A DNA stretch of 64,000 nucleotides from Blattabacterium cuenoti (GTDB taxonomy: Bacteria; Bacteroidota; Bacteroidia; Flavobacteriales; Blattabacteriaceae): positions 288,286-352,285 of the forward strand of contig NZ_CP059200.1 of NCBI RefSeq assembly GCF_014251755.1. The letters run 5' to 3'. A program made the translations under genes and the position numbers. Positions 9,686 to 18,203 of this stretch are shown here, in pieces. How positions within the stretch are numbered: the stretch's first letter is position 1; each line of letters opens with the position of its first letter. A model generated the notes under the pieces. It did no database searches. It was not told the DNA's origin and was given only the letters and a program-made list of their open reading frames with translations.

Positions 9686-9698
9686 AAATGATTCGTAA

Positions 9699-10772
9699 TT
9701 GAATTTTGAAGAAAAAATTTTTTTTTATAGAAAAAAACAATCTTCTATAGTAGACCAACCAAATGGAGTAGTCACAAGCAAGAGTCATTCCAATATCGCT
9801 TTAATTAAATACTGGGGAAAACAGAATAATAAAATTCAAATCCCGTTGAATTCGTCTATTAGTTATTCTTTAGGAGAAGTATACACAGTTACACGATTAA
9901 TTTATAAAGAAAAAAAAAATAGGAATTTCTCTATAAAAATATTCTTTTCAGGAAAAGAAAAAACTAGTTTTCTTCCAAAAATTTTAGAATTTTTTCATAG
10001 AATTTCACTTTATTGTTCCTATTTACAAAATTTGAATTTTATTATAGAAACCTATAATACTTTTCCACATAGTAGTGGTATAGCTTCTTCTGCTTCTTCC
10101 ATGAGTGCTTTAGCATTATGTATCATGAAAATAGAAAAGAAATTAGTTTCCTCTTTAAAAGAAGATTTTTTTTTCAAAAAAGCTTCTTTTTTATCCAGAT
10201 TAGGTTCTGGAAGTGCTTGCCGATCTATTTATCCTGGACTTGTTGTTTGGGGATGTCATAAATCCATAAAAGAAAGTAATAATCTTTATGCTATACCATA
10301 TCCATATGAAGTCCATTCCATTTTTACAAAAATAGAAAATACTATTTTAATCATAGATGATAAACCTAAAAAAATTTTGAGTTCAAAAGGTCATCAATTA
10401 ATGAAAAATCATCCTTATGCTAGAAATAGATTGAAATGTGCTAATAAAAATATGAATAGACTTATATCTATATTAAAAATAGGAGATTTTCAAGAATTTG
10501 GAGAATTAATAGAACATGAAGCTTTGACTCTTCATGCCATGATCATGACCTCTCGTCCCTATTGTTTATGGATGAAACCAAATACTCTGAACGTCATTCA
10601 TACGGTATGGGATTTTAGAAAACATAGTAATAAAAATATTTATTTTACACTAGATGCAGGTGCCAATGTTCATCTTTTATATCCTATTCAAGAAAAAACA
10701 TTCATCTTAAAATGGATATATAGTGATTTATTTTCTTATTGTAAGAAAATTATAGAAAGTTTTTGTTTGTAG
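9699..10772 (+). CDS. mvaD: Diphosphomevalonate decarboxylase
   Basis: MvaD converts mevalonate diphosphate to isopentenyl diphosphate, the last step of the mevalonate isoprenoid route. The 357-residue GHMP-fold product begins its conserved part with SHSNIALIKYWGKQ, has the phosphate-binding loop PHSSGIASSASSMSAL, and has the C-terminal LDAGANVH segment with the catalytic aspartate. No in-frame ATG precedes the conserved region, so the TTG at 9699 is the likely start. A mevalonate rather than MEP route fits Flavobacteriia. Confidence 0.93.
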   Translation: MNFEEKIFFYRKKQSSIVDQPNGVVTSKSHSNIALIKYWGKQNNKIQIPLNSSISYSLGEVYTVTRLIYKEKKNRNFSIKIFFSGKEKTSFLPKILEFFHRISLYCSYLQNLNFIIETYNTFPHSSGIASSASSMSALALCIMKIEKKLVSSLKEDFFFKKASFLSRLGSGSACRSIYPGLVVWGCHKSIKESNNLYAIPYPYEVHSIFTKIENTILIIDDKPKKILSSKGHQLMKNHPYARNRLKCANKNMNRLISILKIGDFQEFGELIEHEALTLHAMIMTSRPYCLWMKPNTLNVIHTVWDFRKHSNKNIYFTLDAGANVHLLYPIQEKTFILKWIYSDLFSYCKKIIESFCL

Positions 10773-10790
10773 AATTATTAGTTATATTTG
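10763..10790 (+). promoter_or_regulatory. Promoter for tRNA-His
   Basis: TTG at 10763-10765, a 17-base spacer and TATATTTG at 10783-10790 match the Bacteroidetes -33/-7 pattern (TTG, about 19, TAnnTTTG). The -7 box ends 14 bases before the tRNA 5' end and overlaps the mvaD stop region upstream. Confidence 0.55.
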
Positions 10791-10804
10791 TTTTTTTGTA
10801 TTTT

Positions 10805-10880
10805 GGTGGACGTAGCTCAGTTGGGTTAGAGCATCAGATTGTGGTTCTGAGGGTCGCCGGTTCGAATCCGGTCGTCCACC
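10805..10880 (+). tRNA. trnH: tRNA-His (GTG anticodon)
   Basis: The acceptor pairs GTGGACG (10806-10812) with CGTCCAC (10873-10879). The extra 5' G (10805) faces C73 (10880), the tRNA-His hallmark. The anticodon stem TCAGA/TCTGA encloses TTGTGGT (anticodon GTG), and the T loop is TTCGAAT. CCA is not encoded. Confidence 0.96.
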
Positions 10881-10904
10881 CACAACACAAAATTTGTATA
10901 ATAA

Positions 10905-12092
10905 TTAATTTAATATCTTTTTGATTCTTGTAAAAGCTTCTATGATTTTATATTCTGATGAAGCATAAGAAATTCGTAAACATTCATTATCCCCAAAAGC
11001 ACTGCCACTAACGGTAGCTACTTGAGCTTTTTCAAGTAAAAATTCAGAAAATTCATATGAATTTTGAATCATTTTTCCATGTAATTTGTTTCCAAAAAAA
11101 CCTGAAACTTTTGGAAAAATATAAAAAGCTCCATTCGGTTGATAAAATTGAAATCCATCAATTTTTTTTATCATATCCAAAACTAAATTTTTTCTTTTTT
11201 CAAACTCTTTGATCATATATTCTATTTTATTGGGGTGAGCTGATAATGCAGTAATAGCAGCTATCTGTGCAATAGAATTAGCACAAGATGTCATCTGTCC
11301 CTGTATTTTATCACAAGATTGAGCAATCCATTCTGGAGCTCCAATATATCCAATTCTCCAACCTGTCATAGAAAAAGCCTTAGATAATCCATTCACTGTG
11401 ATAACTTGATGAAAGATATCAGGAAATATAGCAATACTAGTATGTTTTTCTGAGTAACAAATATGTTCATAGATTTCATCAGAAAGAATCATAATTTGTG
11501 GATATTTTTTAAAAACTTCTGATAAATCTTTTAATTCTTTATAAGAATAAACACTTCCGGTAGGATTACAAGGAGTACTGAAAAGAAATAATTTTGTTTT
11601 AGATGTAATAGCTTTTTCTAGTTGATATGGATCAATCTTAAAATTGTTCTCCATAACTGTTGGAATTATAACAGGATAAGATTCACAAAACTTTACCATT
11701 TGTAAATAACTAACCCAATAAGGAGCGGGAATAATAACTTCATCATCTTTATTCAACAAAGATAAAAGAACATTCATTATAGCTTGTTTGGCTCCGGTAG
11801 AAACTACGATTTGAGAAGGAGTATATTGTAATCGATTATCACGGTAGAATTTTTTGCATATTACTTTTTTCAGTTCGAAATATCCGGATACTGGAGTATA
11901 ATAATGATACCCTTCATCTATAGCTTTTTTCGCAGCGGATAAAACAAAATTAGGAGGGGAAAAATCGGGTTCTCCTAAACTCAAGTTTATAATGTCATAA
12001 CCTTTATTTTTTAATTTTCTTGCTTTGGATGACATAGCTATGGTTTGTGAATAAGATATATTCTGTAAACGATGAGATAATCTATTTTTCAT
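10905..12092 (-). CDS. aspC: Aspartate aminotransferase (class I, PLP)
   Basis: This cytosolic PLP enzyme moves the amino group between glutamate and oxaloacetate or related keto acids. The 395-residue product has the subgroup I-gamma signatures: SLGEPDFSPP near residue 38, STPCNPTGS (172-180), SDEIYEH (204-210), and the PLP lysine in GLSKAFSMTGWRIGY (Lys238). It is complete. A second class I aminotransferase at 24.8-25.9 kb lies in the aromatic operon, so this one is the better candidate for general aspartate transamination. It is divergent from rsmG. Confidence 0.92.
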   Translation of the reverse strand: MKNRLSHRLQNISYSQTIAMSSKARKLKNKGYDIINLSLGEPDFSPPNFVLSAAKKAIDEGYHYYTPVSGYFELKKVICKKFYRDNRLQYTPSQIVVSTGAKQAIMNVLLSLLNKDDEVIIPAPYWVSYLQMVKFCESYPVIIPTVMENNFKIDPYQLEKAITSKTKLFLFSTPCNPTGSVYSYKELKDLSEVFKKYPQIMILSDEIYEHICYSEKHTSIAIFPDIFHQVITVNGLSKAFSMTGWRIGYIGAPEWIAQSCDKIQGQMTSCANSIAQIAAITALSAHPNKIEYMIKEFEKRKNLVLDMIKKIDGFQFYQPNGAFYIFPKVSGFFGNKLHGKMIQNSYEFSEFLLEKAQVATVSGSAFGDNECLRISYASSEYKIIEAFTRIKKILN

Positions 12093-12113
12093 AGAAATTT
12101 TTATTGGAATTAT

Positions 12114-12143
12114 TTGAAATGATTACAAATCTAAATAAATTTG
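12114..12143 (+). promoter_or_regulatory. Promoter for rsmG
   Basis: TTG at 12114-12116, exactly 19 bases, then TAAATTTG at 12136-12143 gives a full match to the Bacteroidetes promoter consensus, 25 bases before the rsmG ATG. A minus-strand box, TAGATTTG (12126-12133), for aspC lies inside it. Confidence 0.65.
12126..12133 (-). promoter_or_regulatory. Candidate -7 box for aspC
   Basis: The minus strand reads TAGATTTG, a match to TAnnTTTG, 33 bases before the aspC start. It is embedded within the spacer of the divergent rsmG promoter. No TTG is seen at -33. Confidence 0.4.
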
Positions 12144-12168
12144 GTTATAAGTTTATTGATCCATTAAT

Positions 12169-12789
12169 ATGAAATTAATTAAAAAATATTTTCCATATTT
12201 ATTGAACCAACAAATATATAGATTGTATTCTTTAAAAAATTTATATGCGTATTGGAATGTATATGTGAATCTAGTTTCTAGAAAAACATTTCACGATTTT
12301 TATCAACAACACGTCCTTTTTTGTTTAGGAATCGCTAAAGTATTTTATTTTTATCCTGGATCATGTGTTATGGATTTAGGTACAGGAGGAGGATTTCCTG
12401 GAATTCCTTTATCCATAGTTTTTCCTCATACAAAATTTATATTAGTGGATTCTATTAGGAAAAAAATTCAAATTATAGAACAAATCATATATCATCTTCA
12501 TTTGAAAAATGCGTATCCTATTTGGATACGTGCAGAAAAATTAGAAAATAAATTTGATTTTGTAGTTACTAGAGCTGTCAATAAAATAAATATAATCCAT
12601 AATTGGATAAAAGATAAGTTTAAATATAAATCCAATTCTAGAATTCAAAATGGAGCTTTATATCTAAAAGGAGGAAATCTTTATGATGAATTAAAAAAAT
12701 TTCCTCATGCAATAGAATATCCTTTAAATCATTATTTTGAAGAACCATTTTTTAGAAAAAAAAAAGTTATTTGGATTTCCAACATTTAA
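12169..12789 (+). CDS. rsmG: 16S rRNA (guanine527-N7)-methyltransferase RsmG
   Basis: RsmG methylates G527 of 16S rRNA with SAM. The 206-residue product has the Rossmann methyltransferase motif I DLGTGGGFPGIP (69-80), followed by LVDSIRKK and the conserved VTRAVNKI segment. Length is normal for the family. It begins a short plus-strand pair with the amidohydrolase downstream (30-base gap) and has a good promoter directly upstream. Confidence 0.93.
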   Translation: MKLIKKYFPYLLNQQIYRLYSLKNLYAYWNVYVNLVSRKTFHDFYQQHVLFCLGIAKVFYFYPGSCVMDLGTGGGFPGIPLSIVFPHTKFILVDSIRKKIQIIEQIIYHLHLKNAYPIWIRAEKLENKFDFVVTRAVNKINIIHNWIKDKFKYKSNSRIQNGALYLKGGNLYDELKKFPHAIEYPLNHYFEEPFFRKKKVIWISNI

Positions 12790-12819
12790 TAAATAATAAA
12801 AACTGATTAAAATTACAAA

Positions 12820-13785
12820 ATGAATCCCAAAAAAATTTTCTTAGAAAAAGTAAAACAAAAAGGGGGATGGGTCAATGCTCATTCTCATTTAGATAGGGCT
12901 TATACTCTTACACATACAAATTTCAAATATTCTTATTCTCCCCTTCAAAAAAAATGGTATCTGGTTGATGAAATGAAACGTTTAGCTACAGAAGAAGAGA
13001 TTTATATCCGTATGGAAAAAGCTTTAGAATATTTTGTAATGCAAGGAACACAAGCTTTGTGTTCTTTTATTGATGTGGATGAAATTATTGAAGATCGTGC
13101 CTTGAAAGCAGCTAAAAAATTGAAAAATAATTATGGAAATTCTATTCGTATTTGTTTTGCTAATCAAGTTCTTAAAGGCGTATTGGATAAAAAGTCAAAA
13201 TATTGGTTTGATCAATCCATAGAATTTGTGGATATTATTGGTGGATTACCCGCTACAGATTATGAAAAAGAAGATGAACATCTAGATATTTTATTCCAAA
13301 CAGCTAAAAAAAAAGAAAAAATTATACATGTACATGTAGATCAATTGAATACAAGCGAAGAAAAAGAAACTGAAAAACTAGCAAAAAAAACAATTGAACA
13401 TGGAATGCAAGGAAAGGTCGTCGCTATACATAGTATTTCTTTAGCCGCACATGCTAGAGATTATCGCTATAAAATATACCAATTGATGAAAAAAGCGGAT
13501 TTAATGGTCATATCTTGTCCCATTGCTTGGATTGATCATACTAGAAGTGAACGTTTAACTCCTAGCCATAATTCCATTACTCCAGTAGATGAGATGGTTC
13601 CTGAAGGAATCATAGTGGCTTTTGGTACAGATAACATTTGTGATATATATAAACCTTTTTCTGATGGAAATCTATGGATAGAACTACGAGTGATGTTGGA
13701 AGCATGTCATTATTATGATATAGATCATTTAGTAAAAATTTCTACAATAAATGGATTAAAAGTATTAGGATTGTCAGAACAATAA
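12820..13785 (+). CDS. Metal-dependent amidohydrolase, cytosine-deaminase-like
   Basis: This is a TIM-barrel amidohydrolase resembling CodA-type deaminases. Visible metal-site elements are AHSHLD (His21, His23), HVHVDQ (His172 region), IHSIS (His204) and GTDN (Asp271), with a Gln at 116 in ANQVLKG. At 321 residues it starts almost directly at the first barrel strand, so the N-terminal strands of the beta-sandwich subdomain found in full-length (about 420-residue) relatives are absent. Where E. coli CodA has the proton-transfer Glu of HCDE, this protein has Gln175. The substrate is unknown; a deaminase or an amide/ring hydrolase are both possible. It ends one base before the convergent lysS end. 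Confidence 0.7.
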   Translation: MNPKKIFLEKVKQKGGWVNAHSHLDRAYTLTHTNFKYSYSPLQKKWYLVDEMKRLATEEEIYIRMEKALEYFVMQGTQALCSFIDVDEIIEDRALKAAKKLKNNYGNSIRICFANQVLKGVLDKKSKYWFDQSIEFVDIIGGLPATDYEKEDEHLDILFQTAKKKEKIIHVHVDQLNTSEEKETEKLAKKTIEHGMQGKVVAIHSISLAAHARDYRYKIYQLMKKADLMVISCPIAWIDHTRSERLTPSHNSITPVDEMVPEGIIVAFGTDNICDIYKPFSDGNLWIELRVMLEACHYYDIDHLVKISTINGLKVLGLSEQ

Positions 13786-13786
13786 T

Positions 13787-15325
13787 TTATTTTTTTCCTT
13801 TTTTTTCTGGACGCATTTGTGGAAAAAGTAAAACTTCTTGAATCGTTTTTTTTTGGGTTAGTAACATTACTAAACGATCTATTCCAATTCCAATCCCTGC
13901 AGTAGGAGGCATACCGAATTCTAAAGCACGTATAAAATCTAGATCAAGAGATATCGATTCGTCTTTTGTGTTTTTTTCGGATAACTTCATTTGTTCTCGT
14001 AAACGATCAAGTTGATCGATGGGATCATTAAGTTCTGAATAAGCATTAGCAATCTCTTTCCCATTTATAATGAGTTCAAAACGTTCTGATAAATTTTCTT
14101 GGTAACGGTGTTTTTTGGTTAAAGGACTCATTTCTATAGGATAATCAATAATAAAAGTAGGATTGATGTAATTTTTTTCGCATCTTTCTTCAAAAATGTT
14201 CTCAATCAGTTTAGCTTTACTCATTTTTATATTTTCTTCTATATGCAATTTTTTACAAACTTTTCTTAATTCTTCCTTTTTCATTTCTTTAAGATCAAAT
14301 CCGGTATATTTTTTAATAGAATCCAATATGGGAATACGAGGAAAAGGAGTTTTAAAACTAATATGATGATTTTCTTTTTTTTGAAATTTATTAAAGATGC
14401 ATTTCATCAATTTTTCTGTAAAATTCATCATCCAGTAATAATCTTTATAAGCGACATAAAGTTCTAATACAGTAAATTCTGGATTATGAAAACGATCCAT
14501 TCCCTCATTTCTGAAATTTCTAGAAAATTCATATACCCCGTGAAATCCACCAACAATCAATTTTTTAAGATAAAGTTCATTAGCTATCCGTAAATACAAT
14601 GGAATTCCCAGTGTATTATGATACGTTTCAAAAGGTCGAGCTATAGCTCCTCCAGGAATGGGATGTAGAATAGGAGTATCTACTTCTATGTAACCTTTTT
14701 TATTCAAAAAACACCTTATTTTTTGTATGATACGAGTCCGTTTTAAAAAAATTTCTTTTACATGATCATTAACAATGAGATCTACATAACGCATACGATA
14801 ACGTTGTTCCGTATTGGAAAAAGCATCATATATTTTTTGATTTTTTTTATCTATTTTTACTTGTGGTAAAGGTCGTATAGATTTGGATAATAGAGTGAAT
14901 TGATGAACATATATGGTTATTTCATTCATTTTTGTCTTAAATAAAAATCCTTTTACTCCAATAATATCTCCTATATCTATAAGTTTTTTTAAAAAAATAT
15001 TGTAAACCTCCTCTTTTTTCATTTCATCCGAAGATGAAAACAAATGATCCTGAGTAAAGTATATTTGTATTCTCCCCGTATGATCTTTTATTTCTCCAAA
15101 AGAAGCTTTTCCTAAAATACGCAAACGCATTAACCGTCCAGCTATGCTTATAGTTCCTTTTTCCGTAAAATTTTTTTGTATATTACAAATAGTATTTGTT
15201 ACAACATATTCTTCTGATGGATAAGGATTGATTCCCAATAGTTTTAATTGATCTAATTTTTTTATTCGTAGAATTTGTTGTTCTGATAAATAGATCATAG
15301 ACTGATTTTTGTGTATGTCCTCCAT
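13787..15325 (-). CDS. lysS: Lysyl-tRNA synthetase (class II)
   Basis: LysS charges tRNA-Lys. The 512-residue product has the N-terminal OB-fold anticodon-binding domain (ISIAGRLMRLRILGKASFGEI, about residues 57-77) and the class II core with motif 2 (YEFSRNFRNEGMD) and motif 3 (PTAGIGIGIDRLVMLL) near the C-terminus. The ATG at 15325 gives MEDIHKNQSMIYLSEQ. It looks complete. lipB is divergent upstream; the amidohydrolase is convergent downstream. Confidence 0.96.
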   Translation of the reverse strand: MEDIHKNQSMIYLSEQQILRIKKLDQLKLLGINPYPSEEYVVTNTICNIQKNFTEKGTISIAGRLMRLRILGKASFGEIKDHTGRIQIYFTQDHLFSSSDEMKKEEVYNIFLKKLIDIGDIIGVKGFLFKTKMNEITIYVHQFTLLSKSIRPLPQVKIDKKNQKIYDAFSNTEQRYRMRYVDLIVNDHVKEIFLKRTRIIQKIRCFLNKKGYIEVDTPILHPIPGGAIARPFETYHNTLGIPLYLRIANELYLKKLIVGGFHGVYEFSRNFRNEGMDRFHNPEFTVLELYVAYKDYYWMMNFTEKLMKCIFNKFQKKENHHISFKTPFPRIPILDSIKKYTGFDLKEMKKEELRKVCKKLHIEENIKMSKAKLIENIFEERCEKNYINPTFIIDYPIEMSPLTKKHRYQENLSERFELIINGKEIANAYSELNDPIDQLDRLREQMKLSEKNTKDESISLDLDFIRALEFGMPPTAGIGIGIDRLVMLLTQKKTIQEVLLFPQMRPEKKGKK

Positions 15326-15394
15326 ACAAAACGAACGAATTGAATAAAACGAAGGTACATTTGTTTTTTTTATTATATAAATTTTTAAAAAACT

Positions 15395-16117
15395 ATGAAA
15401 AAAAAAATACTTTTTTTCGAAGATTTAGGAAAAAAAGAATATCAAGAAACTTGGAAATATCAGAAAAGATTATTTGATGACATCATACGAAAAAAAATCA
15501 ATAATATACCTGATCAAAAAGCAGGATATTTTCTATTTGTAGAGCACCCTCATGTATATACTATAGGTAAAAATGAAAAAAAAGACAACCATTTGTTGGT
15601 TTCATTAGATTTTTTAAAAAAAATAGATGTTTCTTTTTATCAAACAGATCGAGGAGGGAAGATCACTTACCATGGTCCTGGACAGTTGATAGGATATCCC
15701 ATTTTAAATATGGATTATTTTTTTACGGATATTCATAAATATCTTCGTCTTTTAGAAGAAGTGATTATCCATTGTTTATGGAAAAATTATGAAATAAAGG
15801 GAGAACGAAAAAAAGGAAAAACAGGAATTTGGTTCAATGTAAAAAACGGAAAATCAAGAAAAATATGTGCAATAGGAATTAGAATAAGTCGTTGGGTAAC
15901 CATGCATGGATTTGCTTTAAATGTCAATACAGATTTACAGTATTTCAATCATATTATTCCTTGTGGAATTTATAATCAAGAAGTGACTTCTTTAAAAAAA
16001 GAATTGAAAAAGAATGATATCTCTTTTCAAGAGGTAAAACGTATGGTGAAAAAATCCTTTCAAGAAATTTTTGATGTAGAATTTATAAACATGCCGAAAA
16101 AAATTTCATTTTTTTAA
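15395..16117 (+). CDS. lipB: Octanoyltransferase LipB
   Basis: LipB transfers octanoyl from acyl carrier protein to lipoyl domains of dehydrogenase complexes or GcvH, before LipA inserts sulfur. The 240-residue product has DRGGKITYHGPGQLIGYPI (85-103), the catalytic lysine region KICAIGIRI (Lys156) and the catalytic cysteine in HIIPCGI (Cys190). A TACATTTG box at 15356-15363 lies 31 bases upstream of the ATG. It ends 4 bases before the convergent mtaB gene. Confidence 0.95.
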   Translation: MKKKILFFEDLGKKEYQETWKYQKRLFDDIIRKKINNIPDQKAGYFLFVEHPHVYTIGKNEKKDNHLLVSLDFLKKIDVSFYQTDRGGKITYHGPGQLIGYPILNMDYFFTDIHKYLRLLEEVIIHCLWKNYEIKGERKKGKTGIWFNVKNGKSRKICAIGIRISRWVTMHGFALNVNTDLQYFNHIIPCGIYNQEVTSLKKELKKNDISFQEVKRMVKKSFQEIFDVEFINMPKKISFF

Positions 16118-16121
16118 TGAA

Positions 16122-17441
16122 TTAATTTATTGGTTCTGCGATCATAATTCCATCTTTATCTACTTTTGTAATTAATACATCTTGTAATGTGTTTTCATAT
16201 ATAGAAGAATTGTATAACCGTAATGGTATCTTAGTTCGAATATAATTTTCTGTATATCCATATAAATATTCTTGATGTTTCGAATTTCTTTCGAATAAAA
16301 CGGTTTTTTTAGTGTTCATTTGCTTTTTACAAAAAAAAAGATATTTTTTGTTTGAAAGAACTCTCAAAACTTGATTCCGTTTCCATTGTATTTTTTTAGA
16401 TACATTTTCCTGTATCATACTGGATTTCGTATTGGGTCTAGTAGAATAGGAAAATATGTGTAGAGATGAAATTTCTAATTTTTTCAAAAAATGATAAGTT
16501 TCCAAAAAATGTTTGTGTGTTTCTCCAGGAAAACCAACAATAAGATCTGAACCGATATAAGCATATGGCATTAAAGATCTAATTTTATTTACTTTTTCTT
16601 GATAAAGTTCTCGTCTGTAACGTCGATGCATTTTTACCAAAATATTATTGCTTCCAGACTGTAAAGGAAGATGAAAGTGAGGAACAAAATGTTTACTTTT
16701 AGACAAAAATTCAATACATTCATTTTGAAGCAAATTAGGCTCTATAGAGGATAAACGGATTCTCCCTTTTTCTTCTATTTGATCTATGGATTGTATTAAA
16801 TCAAGAAATCGGATATTTTCTCCGTATATATTTTTTCCACCATAGTCTCCTATATTGACACCTGTTAACACAATCTCTTTGACACCTTGATTAAAAAGAA
16901 ATCTAATATTTTTCAGTATATTTTCTATACTCTCAGAACGAGAGGGGCCTCTTGACATAGGAATAATGCAATAACTACACTTATAATCACATCCATCTTG
17001 AATTTTTAAAAAAGAACGAGTTCTATCTCCAACGGAAAACGATGGAAAATAAGTTTTTCTAGAAATAATTTTTGCATAATATTTTTTTTTCAAAAACCAT
17101 TCTCGATTAAGATAATCGATGATTTTTAATTTTTCTTCATAGCCTAAAACAAGATCTACTCCAAGAATAGAAGACACTTCTTTAGGATTGAATTGAGCAT
17201 AACATCCTATTGCTACAATAAAAGCTTTGGAATTGTTCTTCATAGCAGAACGTACAATATGCCTAAATTCAATTTCTGCATTTTTTGTTACAGAACAACT
17301 ATTGATCACATAAATATCCGCATAACTCTTGAAAGAAACATGTTGATAATCTAAATTAGAAAATTTTCTTGCTATGGTAGAAGTTTCTGCGTAATTAAGT
17401 TTACACCCCATGGTATAAAATGCTACTTTTTTTTTCACCAT
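16122..17441 (-). CDS. mtaB: tRNA threonylcarbamoyladenosine methylthiotransferase MtaB
   Basis: This radical-SAM enzyme adds a methylthio group to t6A37 in tRNA. The 439-residue product has the N-terminal UPF0004 domain with three cluster cysteines (Cys13, Cys49, Cys80), the radical-SAM CxxxCxxC motif in DGCDYKCSYC (Cys151, 155, 158) and a C-terminal TRAM region. The start GCKLNYAET is typical of the MtaB/YqeV branch rather than MiaB or RimO. It is complete. Confidence 0.88.
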   Translation of the reverse strand: MVKKKVAFYTMGCKLNYAETSTIARKFSNLDYQHVSFKSYADIYVINSCSVTKNAEIEFRHIVRSAMKNNSKAFIVAIGCYAQFNPKEVSSILGVDLVLGYEEKLKIIDYLNREWFLKKKYYAKIISRKTYFPSFSVGDRTRSFLKIQDGCDYKCSYCIIPMSRGPSRSESIENILKNIRFLFNQGVKEIVLTGVNIGDYGGKNIYGENIRFLDLIQSIDQIEEKGRIRLSSIEPNLLQNECIEFLSKSKHFVPHFHLPLQSGSNNILVKMHRRYRRELYQEKVNKIRSLMPYAYIGSDLIVGFPGETHKHFLETYHFLKKLEISSLHIFSYSTRPNTKSSMIQENVSKKIQWKRNQVLRVLSNKKYLFFCKKQMNTKKTVLFERNSKHQEYLYGYTENYIRTKIPLRLYNSSIYENTLQDVLITKVDKDGIMIAEPIN

Positions 17442-17488
17442 TTATTTTCGTCTATCTGATCCGATCCGATATATTCCGTTTTTCTAGC

Positions 17489-18115
17489 CTAAGATGAAAA
17501 ATAATTTTCAATTCCACTATGGCTAGCTTTTATCGATTTTTTTCCTTTTGTCCAATTTGCGGGACATACTTCTCCACTTTTTTCGTAATATTGAAGAGCA
17601 TCTATCATACGAATAGCTTCATGTACATTTCTACCTAAAGGAAAATCATTAATTAAAAGATGTCTTATGATCCCTTCTTTATCTATTAAAAATAAACCTC
17701 TATAAGCAATCAGTTCTCCCGTAGCTTTCCATTCTTCATGATTATTAATCCAATTTCCAGACAATACCCCATAGTTATGAGATATGGTCTTATTGATATC
17801 AGAAACAATCGGATAAGTTACCCCATGGATGCCCCCTTTTTTTTTTGGCATCTGTAGCCAAGCCCAATGAGATTGTTCTGTATCCGTAGATACGGCAATA
17901 ATTTGTACATTTTTCATTTCAAAATCCTGAATTTTTTCTTGAAATGCATATATTTCTGTAGGACAAACAAAAGTAAAATCTTTAGGATAAAAGAAAAGTA
18001 AAACATACTTCTTTCCTTGAAATTGTTCTAAAGTAAAATTGGATACAATTTCTTTCCCATTTAATACCGCACTAGCCGTAAAATTTGGCGCTTTTTTTGA
18101 TATTAACGTATTCAT
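17489..18115 (-). CDS. Typical 2-Cys peroxiredoxin (AhpC/Prx1 type)
   Basis: This enzyme reduces hydrogen peroxide and alkyl hydroperoxides. The 208-residue product has the peroxidatic cysteine in FYPKDFTFVCPTEI (Cys51) and the resolving cysteine in GEVCPANW (Cys184), with a C-terminal tail after it. Its reductant may be the thioredoxin system (a trxA gene lies at 47.1 kb), but no AhpF is seen here. It lies 88 bases downstream of dnaG on the same strand. Confidence 0.93.
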   Translation of the reverse strand: MNTLISKKAPNFTASAVLNGKEIVSNFTLEQFQGKKYVLLFFYPKDFTFVCPTEIYAFQEKIQDFEMKNVQIIAVSTDTEQSHWAWLQMPKKKGGIHGVTYPIVSDINKTISHNYGVLSGNWINNHEEWKATGELIAYRGLFLIDKEGIIRHLLINDFPLGRNVHEAIRMIDALQYYEKSGEVCPANWTKGKKSIKASHSGIENYFSS

Positions 18116-18203
18116 TTTTTTTGTTTTTCGTGTTTATATGCACGAATTTACCAAAACTTAAAAAAAGAAAAAAATAATTTTTCTGTAAAAACAAAAAAAG
18201 GAA

